Positions 1 through 9,371 of a stretch of DNA of 64,000 bases are shown here, piece by piece. Source of the DNA: Cervus elaphus (taxonomy: Eukaryota; Chordata; Mammalia; Artiodactyla; Cervidae); NCBI RefSeq assembly GCF_910594005.1, contig NW_025316737.1:248001-312000 (forward strand), written 5' to 3'. The translations under genes and the position numbers were made by a program. A model generated the notes under the pieces. That model was given only the letters and a program-made list of their open reading frames with translations, did not search any database and had not been told where the DNA came from. Each line of letters opens with the position of its first letter. Positions within the stretch are counted from its first letter, which is position 1.

Positions 1-613
1 GCGAAGTCTCATGGTTTTTCTAGAGTTGCGGCGGGAACCTGGGGTATATTCTCGAGTTACGACGGGGATGGCCCTTCCACACACGTGTTTGTTCAGCCAC
101 GTCAGGACTCCTGCCTAGTTGCGATGGACAACTCGGGATTCTCCTCGAGGCTTGGCACGGCAATTGGAACGCCTCTCCAGCTGAGGCGGGAGACCAAGGG
201 TCCCTTTCCACGTGCCACAAGAATCCTGGGACTCCTATCAAGTTTCACGAGGAGTCAGGCATCGTCTCCTTTGGAGGCACTGATCTCCGCGTACCTCTGG
301 AGTTTTCAAAGGATGTGAGGCCTCCGGTAGCGATGAGGTGGGGAACTAGGTGTTTCTCTGTGGTCTCCACAGGGGATTCAGACATCCTTTCATCTTGGGA
401 GATGCAAGACGAGCCTGCATTCAAGTCACTGCAGGGATATCCGGCCTTATTTCGCGTCAGGGCATCGCGGTGTCCATTCCACTTGAGGCCGCAAACTCAG
501 GGTCCCTCTCACATACCTAGAGCTGAGAGAAGCCTCCTCTTGAGGTGCTTGTGGTAAGGTGGTATTCCTCTGAAGTCGAAGCCAGGGACTAACCTCTCAT
601 CTCGAGTTGACTT
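1..613 (+). repeat. Satellite monomer 0 (partial), class C
   Basis: 3' part only. It has GCGATGGAC, GGCACGGC and CAATTGGAACGCC, matching the monomer at 13352. Private TTCTAGAG at 17-24 destroys the usual XhoI-like site. Confidence 0.93.
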
Positions 614-653
614 TTGGCCCACGGAGCTCTTTCGTGTTGCTACAGTGACCTCA

Positions 654-659
654 GGATCC
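654..659. other. Class-independent BamHI site, once per monomer
   Basis: GGATCC in CCTCAGGATCCCTC recurs at the same monomer position (654, 1450 and so on), so BamHI should cut most of the array to a ~796-bp ladder. It is lost in the monomers at 3002 and 6187 (CTCAAGATCC), 11760 (CTCAGAATCAC), and 20514 and 26085 (CTCAGGTTCC). C monomers often gain a second site in ACTCAGGATCCC. Confidence 0.85.
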
Positions 660-844
660 CTCTAGCCTTGAAACAGTGTTCTTGGGGTTTCTCTGGAGTG
701 CCATCAAGGAAATCAAGGCTCCTTTCATGTGTGATGTGCAACACGGAATTGCTCTGCACGCAGTGCAGGGGAATCGGGCCTCATCTCGCGGCGAGGGGGA
801 AGTCTCATGGTTTTTCTCGAGTTGCGGCGGGAACCTGGGGTATA

Positions 845-864
845 TTCTCGAGTTACGACGGGGA
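845..864 (+). other. CENP-B-box-like motif, non-canonical spacing (recurs each monomer)
   Basis: Within TTCTCGAGTTACGACGGGGA the order TCG, four bases, A, three bases, CGGG resembles the CENP-B box pattern nTTCGnnnnAnnCGGGn. It has one extra base before CGGG and C for T at one core position. The preceding 31-bp step carries a related TCGAGTTGCGGCGGG. The similarity is visible in the sequence; binding is only inferred and is doubtful given the spacing. Confidence 0.3.
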
Positions 865-873
865 TGGCCCTTC

Positions 874-887
874 CACACACGTGTGTG
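874..887. other. Class-A-specific 14-bp perfect palindrome with alternating purine-pyrimidine
   Basis: CACACACGTGTGTG is a perfect inverted repeat and strictly alternates pyrimidine and purine. It also contains the E-box core CACGTG. I see it intact in the A monomers at 614, 3002, 6187, 14148, 16536, 31656, 34043, 35635, 42001, 43593 and 53938. It is altered in those at 11760 (CACTCCTGTG) and 46775 (CACATGTGTG). Classes B, C and D have the shorter ACACGTGT or CCACGTGT. Confidence 0.75.
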
Positions 888-1409
888 TTCAGCCATGTCA
901 GGACTCCTGCCTAGTTGCGAGGGACAACTCGGGATTCTCCTCGAGGCTTTGCAGGGCAATTGGGACGCCTCTCCAGCTGAGACGGGAGACCAAGTGTCCC
1001 TTTCGACGTGCCACAGGAATCCTGGGTCTCCTATCAAGTTTCACGAGGAGTCAGGCATCGTCTCCTTTGGAGGCACTGATCTCCGCATACCTCTGGAGTT
1101 TTCAAAGGATTTGAGGCCTCCTGTCGCGATGAGGTGGGGAACTAGGTCTTTCTCTGTGGTCTCCACAGGGGATTCAGACACCCTTTCGTCTTGGGAGATG
1201 CAAGATGAGCCTGCATTCCAGTCACTGCAGGGATATCCGGCCTTATTTCGCGTCAGGGCATCGCGGTGTCCATTCCACTTGAGGCCGCAAACTCAGGGTC
1301 CCTCTCACATACCTAGAGCTGAGAGAAGCCTCCTCTTGAGGTGCTTGTGGTAAGGTGGTATTCCTCTGGAGTCGAAGCCAGGGACTAACCTCTCATCTCG
1401 AGTTGATTT

Positions 1410-2205
1410 TTGGCCCACGGAGCTCTTTCGTGTTGCTACAGTGACCTCAGGATCCCTCTAGCCTTGAAACAGTGTTCTTGGGGTTTCTCTGGAGTGCCAT
1501 CAAGGAAATCAAGGCTCCTTTCATGTGTGATGTGCAACACGGAATTGCTCTGCACGCACTGCAGGGGAATCGGGCCTCATCTCGCGGCGAGGGGGAAGTC
1601 TCATGGTTTTTCTCGAGTTGCGGCGGGAACCTGGGGTATATTCTCGAGTTACGACGGGGATGGCCCTTCCACCCACGTGTTTCTTCAGCGACGTCAGGAC
1701 TCCTGCCTAGTTGCGAGGGACAACTCTGGATTCTCCTCGAGGCTTGGCAGGGCAATTGGGACGCCTTTCCAGCTGAGGCGGGAGACCAAGTGTCCCTTTC
1801 CAAGTGCCACAGGAATCCTGGGACTCCTATCAAGTTTCACGAGGAGTCAGGCATCGTCTCCTTTGGAGGCACTGATCTCCGCGTACCTCTGGAGTTTTCA
1901 AAGGATGTGAGGCTATCGGTTGCGATGAGGTGGGGAACTAAGTCTTTCTCTGTGCTTTCCACAGGGGATTCAGACATCCTTTCTACCTGGGAGATGCAAG
2001 ACGAGCCTGCATTGAAGTCACTGCAGGGATATCCGGCCTTATTTCGAGTCAGGGCATCGCGGTGTCCATTCCACTTGAGGCCGCAAACTCAGGGTCCCTC
2101 TCACATACCTAGAGCTGAGAGAAGCCTCCTCTTGAGGTGCTTGTGGTAAGGTGGTATTCCTCTGGAGACGAATCCAGGGACTAACCTCTCTTTTCGAGTT
2201 GATTT
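1410..2205 (+). repeat. Satellite monomer 2, class B
   Basis: B markers, with GCACTGCAGG, GACGCCTTTCC, GGTTGCGATG and TTTCTACCTGG. The last three recur at 4595 and 14944. Confidence 0.95.
1674..1696. other. E-box core plus CRE-like octamer in class B monomers
   Basis: CACGTG at 1674-1679 is followed by CGACGTCA at 1689-1696, seven of eight bases of the CRE palindrome TGACGTCA. The equivalent octamer is CCACGTCA in typical C and D and CCATGTCA in A, so the CRE-like core tracks monomer class. These are sequence matches only; I see no evidence that they drive transcription. Confidence 0.4.
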
Positions 2206-3001
2206 GTGGTCCACAGAGTTCTTTCGTGTTGCTACAGTGACCTCAGGATCCCTCTAGCCTTGAAACAGTGTTCTTGGGGTTTCTCTGGAGTGCCATCAAG
2301 GAAATCAAGGCTCCTTTCATGTGTGATGTGCAAGACGGAATTGCTCTGCACGCAGTACAGGGGAATCGGGCCTCATCTGGCATCGAGGGGGAAGTCTCAT
2401 GGTTTTTCTCGAGTTGCGGCGGGAACCTGGGGTATATTCTCGAGTTACGACGGGGATGGCCCTTCCACCCACGTGTTTGTTCAGCCACGTCAGGAATCCT
2501 GCCTAGTTGCGAGGGACAACTCGGGATTCTCCTCGAGGCTTGGCAGGGCAATTGGAACACCTCTCCAGCTGAGGCGGGAGACCAAGGGTCCCTTTCCACG
2601 TGCCACAAGAATCCTGGGACTCCTATCAAGTTTCACGAGGAGTCAGGCATCGTCTCCTTTGGAGGCACTGATCTCCGCGTACCTCTGGAGTTTTCAAAGG
2701 ATGTGAGGCCTGCGGTCGCGATGAGGTGGGGAACTAGGTCTTTCTCTGTGGTCTCCACAGGGGATTCAGACATCCTTTCTTCTTGGGAGATGCAAGACGA
2801 GCCTGCATTCAAGTCACTGCCGGGATATCCGGCCTTATTTCGAGTCAGGGCATCGCGGTGTCCATTCCACTTGAGGCCGCAAACTCAGGATCCCTCTCAC
2901 ATACCTTGAGCTGAGAGAAGCCTCCTCTTGAGGTGCTTGTGGTAAGGTGGTATTCCTCAGGAGTCGAAGCCAGGGACTAACCTCTCATCTCGTGTTGATA
3001 C
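2206..3001 (+). repeat. Satellite monomer 3, class C
   Basis: C markers, with GATTTGTGG, CTGGCATCGAG, GTCAGGAATCCTG, CTGCCGGG and ATACCTTGAG. Almost identical to the monomer at 5391; AACACC here is private. Confidence 0.95.
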
Positions 3002-3798
3002 TTGGTCCACGGAGCTCTTTCGTGTTGCTACAGTGACCTCAAGATCCCTCTAGCCTTGAAACAGTATTCTTGGGGTTTCTCTGGAGTGCCATGAAGGAAA
3101 TCAAGGCTCCTTTCATGTGTGATGTGCAACACGGAATTGCTCTGCACGCAGTGCAGGGGAATCGGGCCTCATCTCGCGGCGAGGGGGAAGTCTCATGGTT
3201 TTTCTCGAGTTGCGGCGGGAACCTGAGGTATATTCTCGAGTTACGACGGTGATGGCCCTTCCACACACGTGTGTGTTCAGCCATGTCAGGACTCCTGCCT
3301 AGTTGCGAGGGACAACTCGGGATTCTCCTCGAGGATTTGCAGGGCAATTGGGACGCCTCTCCAGCTGAGACGGGAGACCAAGGGTCCCTTTCGACGTGCC
3401 ACAGGAATCCTGGGTCTCCTATCAAGTTTCACGAGGAGTCAGGCATCGTCTCCTTTGGAGGCACTGATCTCCGCATACCTCTGGAGTTTTCAAAGGATTT
3501 GAGGCCTCCTGTCGCGATGAGGTGGGGAACTAGGTCTTTCTCTGTGGTCTCCACAGGGGATTCAGACACCCTTTCGTCTTGGGAGATGCAAGACGAGCCT
3601 GCATTCCAGTCACTGCAGGGATATCCGGCCTTATTTCGAGTCAGGGCATCGCGGTGTCCATTCCACTTGAGGCCGCAAACTCAGGGTCCCTGTCACATAC
3701 CTAGAGCTGAGAGAAGCCTCCTCTTGAGGTGCTTGTGGTAAGGTGGTATTCCTCTGGAGTCGAAGCCAGGGACAAAACCTCTCATCTCGAGTTGATTT
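3002..3798 (+). repeat. Satellite monomer 4, class A, 797 bp
   Basis: A markers, with CTCAAGATCC (BamHI lost), CAGTATTC, ACGGTGATGG, GAGGATTTGC and TCCCTGTCAC. A one-base insertion gives GGGACAAAACC near 3775. Twin of the monomer at 6187. Confidence 0.95.
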
Positions 3799-4594
3799 TT
3801 GGTCCACGGAGCTCTTTCGTGTTGCTACAGTGACCTCAGGATCCCTCTAGCCTTGAAACAGTGTTCTTGGGGTTTCTCTGGAGTGCCATCAAGGAAATCA
3901 AGGCTCCTTTCATGTGTGATGTGCAACACAGAATTGCTCTGCACGCAGTGCAGGGGAATCGGGCCTCATCTCGCGGCGAGGGGGAAGTCTCATGGTTTTT
4001 CTCGAGTTGCGGCGGGAACCTGGGGTATATTCTCGAGTTACGACGGGGATGGCCCTTCCACCCACGTGTTTCTTCAGCGACGTCAGGACTCCTGCCTAGT
4101 TGCGAGGGACTACTCTGGATTCTCCTCGAGGCTTGGCAGGGCAATTGGGACGCCTCTCCAGCTGAGGCGGGAGACCAAGTGTCCCTTTCCAAGTGCCACA
4201 GGAATCCTGGGACTCCTATCAAGTTTCACGAGGAGTCAGGCATCGTCTCCTTTGGAGGCACTGATCTCCGCGTACCTCTGGAGTTTTCAAAGGATGTGAG
4301 GCTATCGGTCGCGATGAGGTGGGGAACTAAGTCTTTCTCTGTGCTTTCCACAGGAGATTCAGACATCCTTTCTTCTTGGGAGATGCAAGACGAGCCTGCA
4401 TTCAAGTCACTGCAGGGATATACGGCCTTATTTCGAGTCAGGGCATCGCGGTGTCCATTCCACTTGAGGCCGCAAACTCAGGATCCCTCTCACACACCTA
4501 GAGCTGAGAGAAGCCTCCTCTTGAGGTGCTTGTGGTAAGGTGGTATTCCTCAGGAGTCGAAGCCAGGGACTAACCTCTCATCTCGTGTTGATTC
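3799..4594 (+). repeat. Satellite monomer 5, class B
   Basis: B markers, with CAACACAG, GGGACTACTC, CAGGAGATTC, CATTCAAG, GATATACGG and CACACACC. Appears identical to the monomer at 6984. Confidence 0.95.
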
Positions 4595-5390
4595 TTGGTC
4601 CATGGAGCTCTTTAGTGTTGCTACAGTTACCTCAGGATCCCTCTAGCCTTGAAACAGTGTTCTTGGGGTTTCTCTGGAGTGCCATCAAGGAAATCAAGGC
4701 TCCTTTCATGTGTGATGTGCAACACGGAATTGCTCTGCACGCAGTGCAGGGGAATCGGGCCTCATCTCGCGGCGAGGGGGACGTCTCATGGTTTTTCTCG
4801 AGTTGCGGCGGGAACCTGGGGTATATTCTCGAGTTACGACGGGGATGGCCCTTCCACCCACTTGTTTCTTCAGCGACGTCAGGACTCCTGCCTAGTTGCG
4901 AGGGACAACTCTGGATTCTCCTCGAGGCTTGGCAGGGCAATTGGGACGCCTTTCCAGCTGAGGCGGGAGACCAAGTGTCCCTTTCCAAGTGCCACAGGAA
5001 TCCTGGGACTCCTATCAAGTTTCACGAGGAGTCAGGCATCGTCTCCTTTGGAGGCACTGATCTCCGCGTACCTCTGGAGTTTTCAAAGGATGTGAGGCTA
5101 TCGGTTGCGATGAGGTGGGGAACTAAGTCTTTCTCTGTGCTTTCCACAGGGGATTCAGACATCCTTTCTACCTGGGAGATGCAAGACGAGCCTGCATTGA
5201 AGTCACTGCAGGGATATCCGGCCTTATTTCGAGTCAGGGCATCGCGGTGTCCATTCCACTTGAGGCCGCAAACTCAGGGTCCCTCTCACATACCTAGAGC
5301 TGAGAGAAGCCTCCTCTTGAGGTGCTTGTGGTAAGGTGGTATTCCTCTGGAGACGAATCCAGGGACTAACCTCTCTTTTCGAGTTGATTT
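4595..5390 (+). repeat. Satellite monomer 6, class B
   Basis: B markers. Its head matches the monomer at 7780 (GTCCATGG, TTTAGTG, CAGTTACC, GGGGACGTC, CCCACTTG). Its tail matches that at 1410. Confidence 0.95.
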
Positions 5391-6186
5391 GTGGTCCACA
5401 GAGTTCTTTCGTGTTGCTACAGTGACCTCAGGATCCCTCTAGCCTTGAAACAGTGTTCTTGGGGTTTCTCTGGAGTGCCATCAAGGAAATCAAGGCTCCT
5501 TTCATGTGTGATGTGCAAGACGGAATTGCTCTGCACGCAGTACAGGGGAATCGGGCCTCATCTGGCATCGAGGGGGAAGTCTCATGGTTTTTCTCGAGTT
5601 GCGGCGGGAACCTGGGGTATATTCTCGAGTTACGACGGGGATGGCCCTTCCACCCACGTGTTTGTTCAGCCACGTCAGGAATCCTGCCTAGTTGCGAGGG
5701 ACAACTCGGGATTCTCCTCGAGGCTTGGCAGGGCAATTGGAACGCCTCTCCAGCTGAGGCGGGAGACCAAGGGTCCCTTTCCACGTGCCACAAGAATCCT
5801 GGGACTCCTATCAAGTTTCACGAGGAGTCAGGCATCGTCTCCTTTGGAGGCACTGATCTCCGCGTACCTCTGGAGTTTTCAAAGGATGTGAGGCCTGCGG
5901 TCGCGATGAGGTGGGGAACTAGGTCTTTCTCTGTGGTCTCCACAGGGGATTCAGACATCCTTTCTTCTTGGGAGATGCAAGACGAGCCTGCATTCAAGTC
6001 ACTGCCGGGATATCCGGCCTTATTTCGAGTCAGGGCATCGCGGTGTCCATTCCACTTGAGGCCGCAAACTCAGGATCCCTCTCACATACCTTGAGCTGAG
6101 AGAAGCCTCCTCTTGAGGTGCTTGTGGTAAGGTGGTATTCCTCAGGAGTCGAAGCCAGGGACTAACCTCTCATCTCGTGTTGATTC
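5391..6186 (+). repeat. Satellite monomer 7, class C
   Basis: Duplicate of the monomer at 2206, with CTGGCATCGAG, CTGCCGGG and ATACCTTGAG. It retains the usual AACGCC. Confidence 0.95.
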
Positions 6187-6983
6187 TTGGTCCACGGAGC
6201 TCTTTCGTGTTGCTACAGTGACCTCAAGATCCCTCTAGCCTTGAAACAGTATTCTTGGGGTTTCTCTGGAGTGCCATGAAGGAAATCAAGGCTCCTTTCA
6301 TGTGTGATGTGCAACACGGAATTGCTCTGCACGCAGTGCAGGGGAATCGGGCCTCATCTCGCGGCGAGGGGGAAGTCTCATGGTTTTTCTCGAGTTGCGG
6401 CGGGAACCTGAGGTATATTCTCGAGTTACGACGGTGATGGCCCTTCCACACACGTGTGTGTTCAGCCATGTCAGGACTCCTGCCTAGTTGCGAGGGACAA
6501 CTCGGGATTCTCCTCGAGGATTTGCAGGGCAATTGGGACGCCTCTCCAGCTGAGACGGGAGACCAAGGGTCCCTTTCGACGTGCCACAGGAATCCTGGGT
6601 CTCCTATCAAGTTTCACGAGGAGTCAGGCATCGTCTCCTTTGGAGGCACTGATCTCCGCATACCTCTGGAGTTTTCAAAGGATTTGAGGCCTCCTGTCGC
6701 GATGAGGTGGGGAACTAGGTCTTTCTCTGTGGTCTCCACAGGGGATTCAGACACCCTTTCGTCTTGGGAGATGCAAGACGAGCCTGCATTCCAGTCACTG
6801 CAGGGATATCCGGCCTTATTTCGAGTCAGGGCATCGCGGTGTCCATTCCACTTGAGGCCGCAAACTCAGGGTCCCTGTCACATACCTAGAGCTGAGAGAA
6901 GCCTCCTCTTGAGGTGCTTGTGGTAAGGTGGTATTCCTCTGGAGTCGAAGCCAGGGACAAAACCTCTCATCTCGAGTTGATTT
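6187..6983 (+). repeat. Satellite monomer 8, class A, 797 bp
   Basis: Duplicate of the monomer at 3002, including CTCAAGATCC, ACGGTGATGG and the inserted base in GGGACAAAACC. Confidence 0.95.
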
Positions 6984-7779
6984 TTGGTCCACGGAGCTCT
7001 TTCGTGTTGCTACAGTGACCTCAGGATCCCTCTAGCCTTGAAACAGTGTTCTTGGGGTTTCTCTGGAGTGCCATCAAGGAAATCAAGGCTCCTTTCATGT
7101 GTGATGTGCAACACAGAATTGCTCTGCACGCAGTGCAGGGGAATCGGGCCTCATCTCGCGGCGAGGGGGAAGTCTCATGGTTTTTCTCGAGTTGCGGCGG
7201 GAACCTGGGGTATATTCTCGAGTTACGACGGGGATGGCCCTTCCACCCACGTGTTTCTTCAGCGACGTCAGGACTCCTGCCTAGTTGCGAGGGACTACTC
7301 TGGATTCTCCTCGAGGCTTGGCAGGGCAATTGGGACGCCTCTCCAGCTGAGGCGGGAGACCAAGTGTCCCTTTCCAAGTGCCACAGGAATCCTGGGACTC
7401 CTATCAAGTTTCACGAGGAGTCAGGCATCGTCTCCTTTGGAGGCACTGATCTCCGCGTACCTCTGGAGTTTTCAAAGGATGTGAGGCTATCGGTCGCGAT
7501 GAGGTGGGGAACTAAGTCTTTCTCTGTGCTTTCCACAGGAGATTCAGACATCCTTTCTTCTTGGGAGATGCAAGACGAGCCTGCATTCAAGTCACTGCAG
7601 GGATATACGGCCTTATTTCGAGTCAGGGCATCGCGGTGTCCATTCCACTTGAGGCCGCAAACTCAGGATCCCTCTCACACACCTAGAGCTGAGAGAAGCC
7701 TCCTCTTGAGGTGCTTGTGGTAAGGTGGTATTCCTCAGGAGTCGAAGCCAGGGACTAACCTCTCATCTCGTGTTGATTC
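6984..7779 (+). repeat. Satellite monomer 9, class B
   Basis: Duplicate of the monomer at 3799, with GGGACTACTC, GATATACGG and CACACACC. Confidence 0.95.
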
Positions 7780-8575
7780 TTGGTCCATGGAGCTCTTTAG
7801 TGTTGCTACAGTTACCTCAGGATCCCTCTAGCCTTGAAACAGTGTTCTTGGGGTTTCTCTGGAGTGCCATGAAGGAAATCAAGGCTCCTTTCATGTGTGA
7901 TGTGCAACACGGAATTGCTCTGCACGCAGTGCAGGGGAATCGGGCCTCATCTCGCGGCGAGGGGGACGTCTCATGGTTTTTCTCGAGTTGCGGCGGGAAC
8001 CTGGGGTATATTCTCGAGTTACGACGGGGATGGCCCTTCCACCCACTTGTTTCTTCAGCGACGTCAGGACTCCTGCCTAGTTGCGAGGGACAACTCGGGA
8101 TTCTCCTCGAGGCTTTGCAGGGCAATTGGGACGCCTCTCCAGCTGAGACGGGAGACCAAGGGTCCCTTTCCACGTGCCACAGGAATCCTGGGTCTCCTAT
8201 CAAGTTTCACGAGGAGTCAGGCATCGTCTCCTTTGGAGGCACTGATCTCCGCATACCTCTGGAGTTTTCAAAGGATTTGAGGCCTCCTGTCGCGATGAGG
8301 TGGGGAACTAGGTCTTTCTCTGTGGTCTCCACAGGGGTTTCAGACACCCTTCCGTCTTGGGAGATGCAAGACGAGCCTGCATTCCAGTCACTGCAGGGAT
8401 ATCCGGCCTTATTTCGAGTCAGGGCATCGCGGTGTCCATTCCACTTGAGGCCGCAAACTCAGGGTCCCTCTCACATACCTAGAGCTGAGAGAAGCCTCCT
8501 CTTGAGGTGCTTGTGGTAAGGTGGTATTCCTCTGGAGTCGAAGCCAGGGACTAACCTCTCATCTCGAGTTGATTT
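7780..8575 (+). repeat. Satellite monomer 10, chimera B then A
   Basis: B-type to CAGCGACG (8059), A-type from CAACTCGGG and CTTTGCAGGG (8098 on). Private changes are CAGGGGTTTCAG and CCTTCCGTC. Confidence 0.93.
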
Positions 8576-9371
8576 TTGGTCCACGGAGCTCTTTCGTGTT
8601 GCTACAGTGACCTCAGGATCCCTCTAGCCTTGAAACAGTGTTCTTGGGGTTTCTCTGGAGTGCCATGAAGGAAATCAAGGCTCCTTTCATGTGTGATGTG
8701 CAACACAGAATTGCTCTGCACGCAGTGCAGGGGAATCGGGCCTCATCTCGCGGCGAGGGGGAAGTCTCATGGTTTTTCTCGAGTTGCGGCGGGAACCTGG
8801 GGTATATTCTCGAGTTACGACGGGGATGGCCGTTCCACACACGTGTTTGTTCAGCCACGTCAGGACTCTTGCCTAGTTGCGAGACACAACTCGGGATTCT
8901 CCTCGAGGCTTGGCAAGGCAATTGGGACGCCTCTCCAGCTGAGGCGGGAGACCAAGGGTCCCTTTCCACGTGCCACAGGAATCCTGGGACTCCTATCAAC
9001 TTTCTGGAGGAGTCAGGCATCGTCTCCTTTGGAGGCACTGATCTCCGCGTACCTCTGGAGTTTTCAAAGGAAATGAGGCCTCCGGTCGCAATGAGGTGGG
9101 GAACTAGGTCTTTCTCTGTGGTCTCCACAGGGGATTCAGACATCCTTTCATCTTGGGAGATGCAAGACGAGCCTGCATTCAAGTCACTCCAGGGATATCC
9201 AGCCTTATTTCGCGTCAGGGCATCGCGGTGTCCATTCCACTTGAGGCCGCAAACTCAGGGTCCCTCTCACATACCTAGAGCTGAGAGAAGCCTCCTCTTG
9301 AGGTGCTTGTGGTAAGGTGGTATTCCTCTGGAGTCGAAGCCAGGGACTAACCTCTCATCTCGAGTTGATTT
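8576..9371 (+). repeat. Satellite monomer 11, class D
   Basis: D markers CTCTTGCC, GAGACACAAC and TTGGCAAGGC. Private CAACTTTCTGGAGG, GGAAATGAGG, GGCCGTTCC and CACTCCAGG; the last loses the PstI site. Confidence 0.95.

Larger units (their letters stand above)
614..1409 (+). repeat. Satellite monomer 1, class A
   Basis: All A markers are present, except AAGTGTCCC in place of AAGGGTCCC before TTTCGACG. Its closest relative is the monomer at 14148. Confidence 0.95.
817..1612 (+). repeat. Internal ~31-bp subrepeats (worked example of one monomer period)
   Basis: Starting at TCGAGTTGCGG (817), the monomer can be cut into 31-bp steps: 817-847, 848-878 and so on to 1591, making 25 steps (775 bp). 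A shorter 21-bp step (1592-1612, ending CATGGTTTTTC) follows, and the next TCGAGTTGCGG starts at 1613. The clearest related steps are 817-847, 848-878 and 941-971 (TCGAG starts), followed by steps beginning TCCAGCTGAGA, TCGACGTGCC and TCAAGTTTCA. Most other steps are strongly diverged, so the 31-bp phase there is inferred from arithmetic and from recurrent GGGAnnC/CCTC ends. This is the expected ancestral substructure of ruminant satellite I. Confidence 0.8.
1..4400 (+). repeat. Large duplicated block I, copy 1 (pairs with 13535-17930)
   Basis: Class order C-A-B-C-A-B is matched at an offset of 13534 bp (13533 after a one-base insertion near 3775). Shared private variants include GCGATGGACAAC and GGCACGGC in the first monomer, GTCACTGCCGGG in the fourth and GGGACTACTC in the sixth. 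Scattered single-base differences remain, for example TTCTAGAG at 21 against TTCTCGAG. Confidence 0.88.
1680..4864 (+). repeat. Tandem tetramer duplication II, copy 1 (3185-bp offset)
   Basis: B-C-A-B segment repeated directly downstream. By eye only two bases differ across most of the copy: 2559 A against 5744 G, and 3000 A against 6185 T. Both copies carry the same one-base insertion in GGGACAAAACC and the same CTGCCGGG change. The left edge is bracketed by CACCCACGTG (copy 1) against CACCCACTTG (copy 2). Confidence 0.9.
4865..8049 (+). repeat. Tandem tetramer duplication II, copy 2
   Basis: Second copy of the 3185-bp tetramer. It ends inside the monomer at 7780, where B sequence gives way to A sequence between CAGCGACG (8059) and CAACTCGGG (8098). 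This marks the exchange point to within about 40 bp. Confidence 0.9.

Noticed and set aside
835..855. GGGGTATATTC as a TATA promoter
   Set aside because: A short TATA-like match in every monomer, with no initiator or downstream gene; insufficient support.
651..1037. 129-codon frame on the minus strand as a gene
   Set aside because: It starts at TTG on the minus strand, is a mirror of the stop-poor repeat, and has no domain or regulatory context.
614..1114. 167-codon frame (+) as a gene
   Set aside because: It starts at TTG, recurs every 796 bp with substitutions unrelated to codon position as far as I can judge, and is fully overlapped by other frames.
676..1353. 226-codon open frame repeated in most monomers (+), as a protein family
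   Set aside because: It starts at GTG, overlaps long frames in other phases and on the other strand, has no recognisable domain, and is broken by scattered stops (for example ATACCTTGAG near 2907, TTATTTTGAG near 21147, GCCGTAAAC near 32329). It behaves as satellite sequence.
4540..5334. 265-codon frame spanning a monomer junction
   Set aside because: It is only the usual 226-codon frame extended upstream because a linker lacks a stop. It starts at GTG and has its equivalents at 7725 and 15685.
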